From assembly GCA_963718755.1 (NCBI GenBank), contig OY970376.1:1550001-1614000 (forward strand): DNA of 64,000 nt, in the 5' to 3' direction. The position numbers were made by a program, and so were the translations under genes. The notes below the pieces were generated by a model. It was given only the letters and a program-made list of their open reading frames with translations, searched no databases and was not told where the DNA came from. Source of the stretch: VRUE01 sp963718755 (GTDB taxonomy: Bacteria > Actinomycetota > Thermoleophilia > Solirubrobacterales > 70-9). Below are positions 63,601 through 64,000 of the stretch, piece after piece; within the stretch, counting starts at the first letter, position 1, and each line of letters starts with the position of its first letter.

Positions 63601-64000
63601 TGCACCTGGCCTTCGCCTCGGCTGCAAGCTTGACGGATTACGACAACACCGACGTAAGCGGTGGAGCGCCCGCCACCGAGGCCTACCTCTACTCCGCCGA
63701 TGGGGTCGGCGGCCCCGGAGAGCTGCGCTGCATCTCCTGCAACCCAAGCGGGGCGCGGCCGCACGGGCGAAAAGTCAGCTCCTTTCCGACGCGCTGGAGC
63801 GCTGCCACGATCCCCGGCTGGTCTGAACAGCTGCGCCCGACGCGGCTGCTCTCAGCTGACGGGGACCGCCTCTTCTTCGAGAGCTATGACGATCTGCTGC
63901 CCCGCGACTCAAACGGGCGCATCGACGTCTACGGGTGGGAGCGAGCGCCTGATCAGGAAGCCTGCACGAAAGCGGGAGCGGACCTATACGTGGAGAGCTC
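60681..64000 (+). CDS. Giant secreted NHL/beta-propeller protein (partial, cut by window end)
   Basis: An open frame from ATG 60681 with no stop through the last base, at least 1106 codons. The signal peptide (LGLGVVLALTVILLALAPAGA, about 14-34) is followed by NHL-type repeats (IAADPATGNLYVADLQNRRV; IAIDSEGDVYVVDRSSQRVQ; LAVDADGNLYVTEG). A fibronectin-like region (ATLKAEIRPEFWPDATYYLQ, residues ~430-520) and TolB/WD40-like blades with SEDGSRVFWTD and ISEDASRVYFVS come next. Even Cys pairs suggest extracellular folding. It probably acts in adhesion or surface polymer interaction. The Arg-rich frame 60842-62575 in another register is a shadow of this gene. Confidence 0.85.
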   Translation, partial: MARRAKGTTPSTRLGLGVVLALTVILLALAPAGASAAVPDRLWDACETGPGAGQCFVPAGIAADPATGNLYVADLQNRRVDELTIWGVFVKAWGWGVRNGDPELQTCTTQTGCQKGLQGAGDGQLSLAPGIAIDSEGDVYVVDRSSQRVQKFEPNAGPDEDEAEFLLTFGGEVNKTKSEEPGSTEAQRNLCTAASGDVCQAGTMGAGDGQFGNWAPWSNMIAIGPNDDVYVGDENRIQRFDSEGHYIESIATVTLAGERVQSLAIDTSGGVNDGDLYASRCSLGACVEAPNIPGSKPNVLRLSPTGAVEATLSVPGPQALAVDADGNLYVTEGTKNGPLSMSIHKLTPAGTVAPGFPFSDGFDMSVGIAASSACGIDGADLYVANFSDTNAYVRAYGPPPDPALCPPPSVPPSIEAQYATSVQSKGATLKAEIRPEFWPDATYYLQYGTGKCSEGGCEEEQPPPPGSKLTSQVTNQAVTTSGVFLGGLEPNTTYHYRFVAESSGGGPVFGVGGEVGIDGEEGSFTTFPTQAVRTDCPNQAFRTEASARLPNCRAYELVSPLDKNGGDVTSGEITEAYTAPNKSSADGERLAFASLRAFANPSAAPLTNQYLSARGPDGWSTDAISPPRSSDDLWPPAFTGQFKAFDDDLCGGWFIQDSDFALAPGAPPGVASIYRRDYCTAGSSYELLTPVDPPGFGLEPGEIKAEFYAPTPQGFSADQSHTVFRAAAELTEGACKTAGINQVYLTSKGGPLRLVSALPNGKATCTNSSAGTFEDSTGGFRESTLVGAVSEDGSRVFWTDSLNPLLATEGQVGTVDPGNLYLRRNATEEQSPVEFGQCTEEEKACTVTISKSGEARFWAADPEGTTAIYGVRSETTEELFEYDVEEAKSESIAIGVKGVAGISEDASRVYFVSTAALSGEQENSEGDKAVAKAQNLYLYEAGVGIVFVARTSSLDSLESVKPSNRTSRISPNGLHLAFASAASLTDYDNTDVSGGAPATEAYLYSADGVGGPGELRCISCNPSGARPHGRKVSSFPTRWSAATIPGWSEQLRPTRLLSADGDRLFFESYDDLLPRDSNGRIDVYGWERAPDQEACTKAGADLYVES

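Overview
The window looks like a chromosomal segment of a high-GC Actinomycetota. Class Thermoleophilia (Solirubrobacterales-like) is my best guess. This is an inference from gene content: a dnaK-grpE-dnaJ-hspR-clpB heat-shock operon, an actinobacterial phosphatidylinositol route with inositol-phosphate synthase, an F420-type LLM oxidoreductase, GYD and collagen-like proteins, and a giant secreted NHL-type protein. Many starts are GTG or TTG, and adjacent genes often overlap as ATGA, TGATG or TTGA.

Layout. 0-6 kb: an MFS exporter with the start of a divergent TetR-type regulator, a sugar ABC transporter operon (lipoprotein, two permeases, ATPase) and a GlsB-type membrane protein. 6-17.7 kb: purine genes purC-purS-purQ-purL and GYD-purD-purE-purB, all on the minus strand. 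They are separated by a patch with a cytochrome P450, an internally duplicated winged-helix regulator, a GST-like protein and a VapBC-type module. 17.8-27.1 kb: a transglycosylase pair and the heat-shock operon. 27.3-44.2 kb: mostly housekeeping genes. These are a secreted nuclease-like EEP protein, cytochrome c, endonuclease III, a dehalogenase-like hydrolase, the inositol lipid cluster (PAP2, CDP-alcohol transferase, Ino1, a PimA-like/PHP chimera), a UDG-like protein, an LLM oxidoreductase, an RNA uracil methyltransferase, argF, lgt, prmC-like, lysS and a CDF transporter.

45.0-55.5 kb is an accessory island next to a tRNA-Glu-like gene with an unusual D-loop insertion. It carries XRE regulators, an excisionase and tyrosine integrase, then a candidate immune cluster: a small membrane protein, a HIT hydrolase, two Thoeris ThsB/MTH538-type TIR-like proteins, a DUF6338-like membrane protein and two overlapping Pro-rich miniproteins. 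MntA-HepT, a GNAT, and an XRE gene with a broken PIN toxin follow. 55.7-59.6 kb is an uncharacterised operon (unknown protein, B3/B4-domain protein, FrdA-like flavoprotein). 59.8-64 kb encodes a collagen-like secreted protein and a very large secreted NHL protein that runs off the window.

Several repeat families that are not standard features stand out. Family A has three copies (about 121-125 bp, 22-25 bp perfect terminal stems). Family B has two copies (about 113 bp). Family C has two copies of a 41-bp palindrome, one of them inside a reading frame. The A and B stems differ between copies but keep their pairing, which points to selection on structure or to palindromic mobile elements. The likeliest new biology is the TIR-like/membrane/HIT/DUF6338/miniprotein cluster (48.1-51.2 kb) and these structured repeats.
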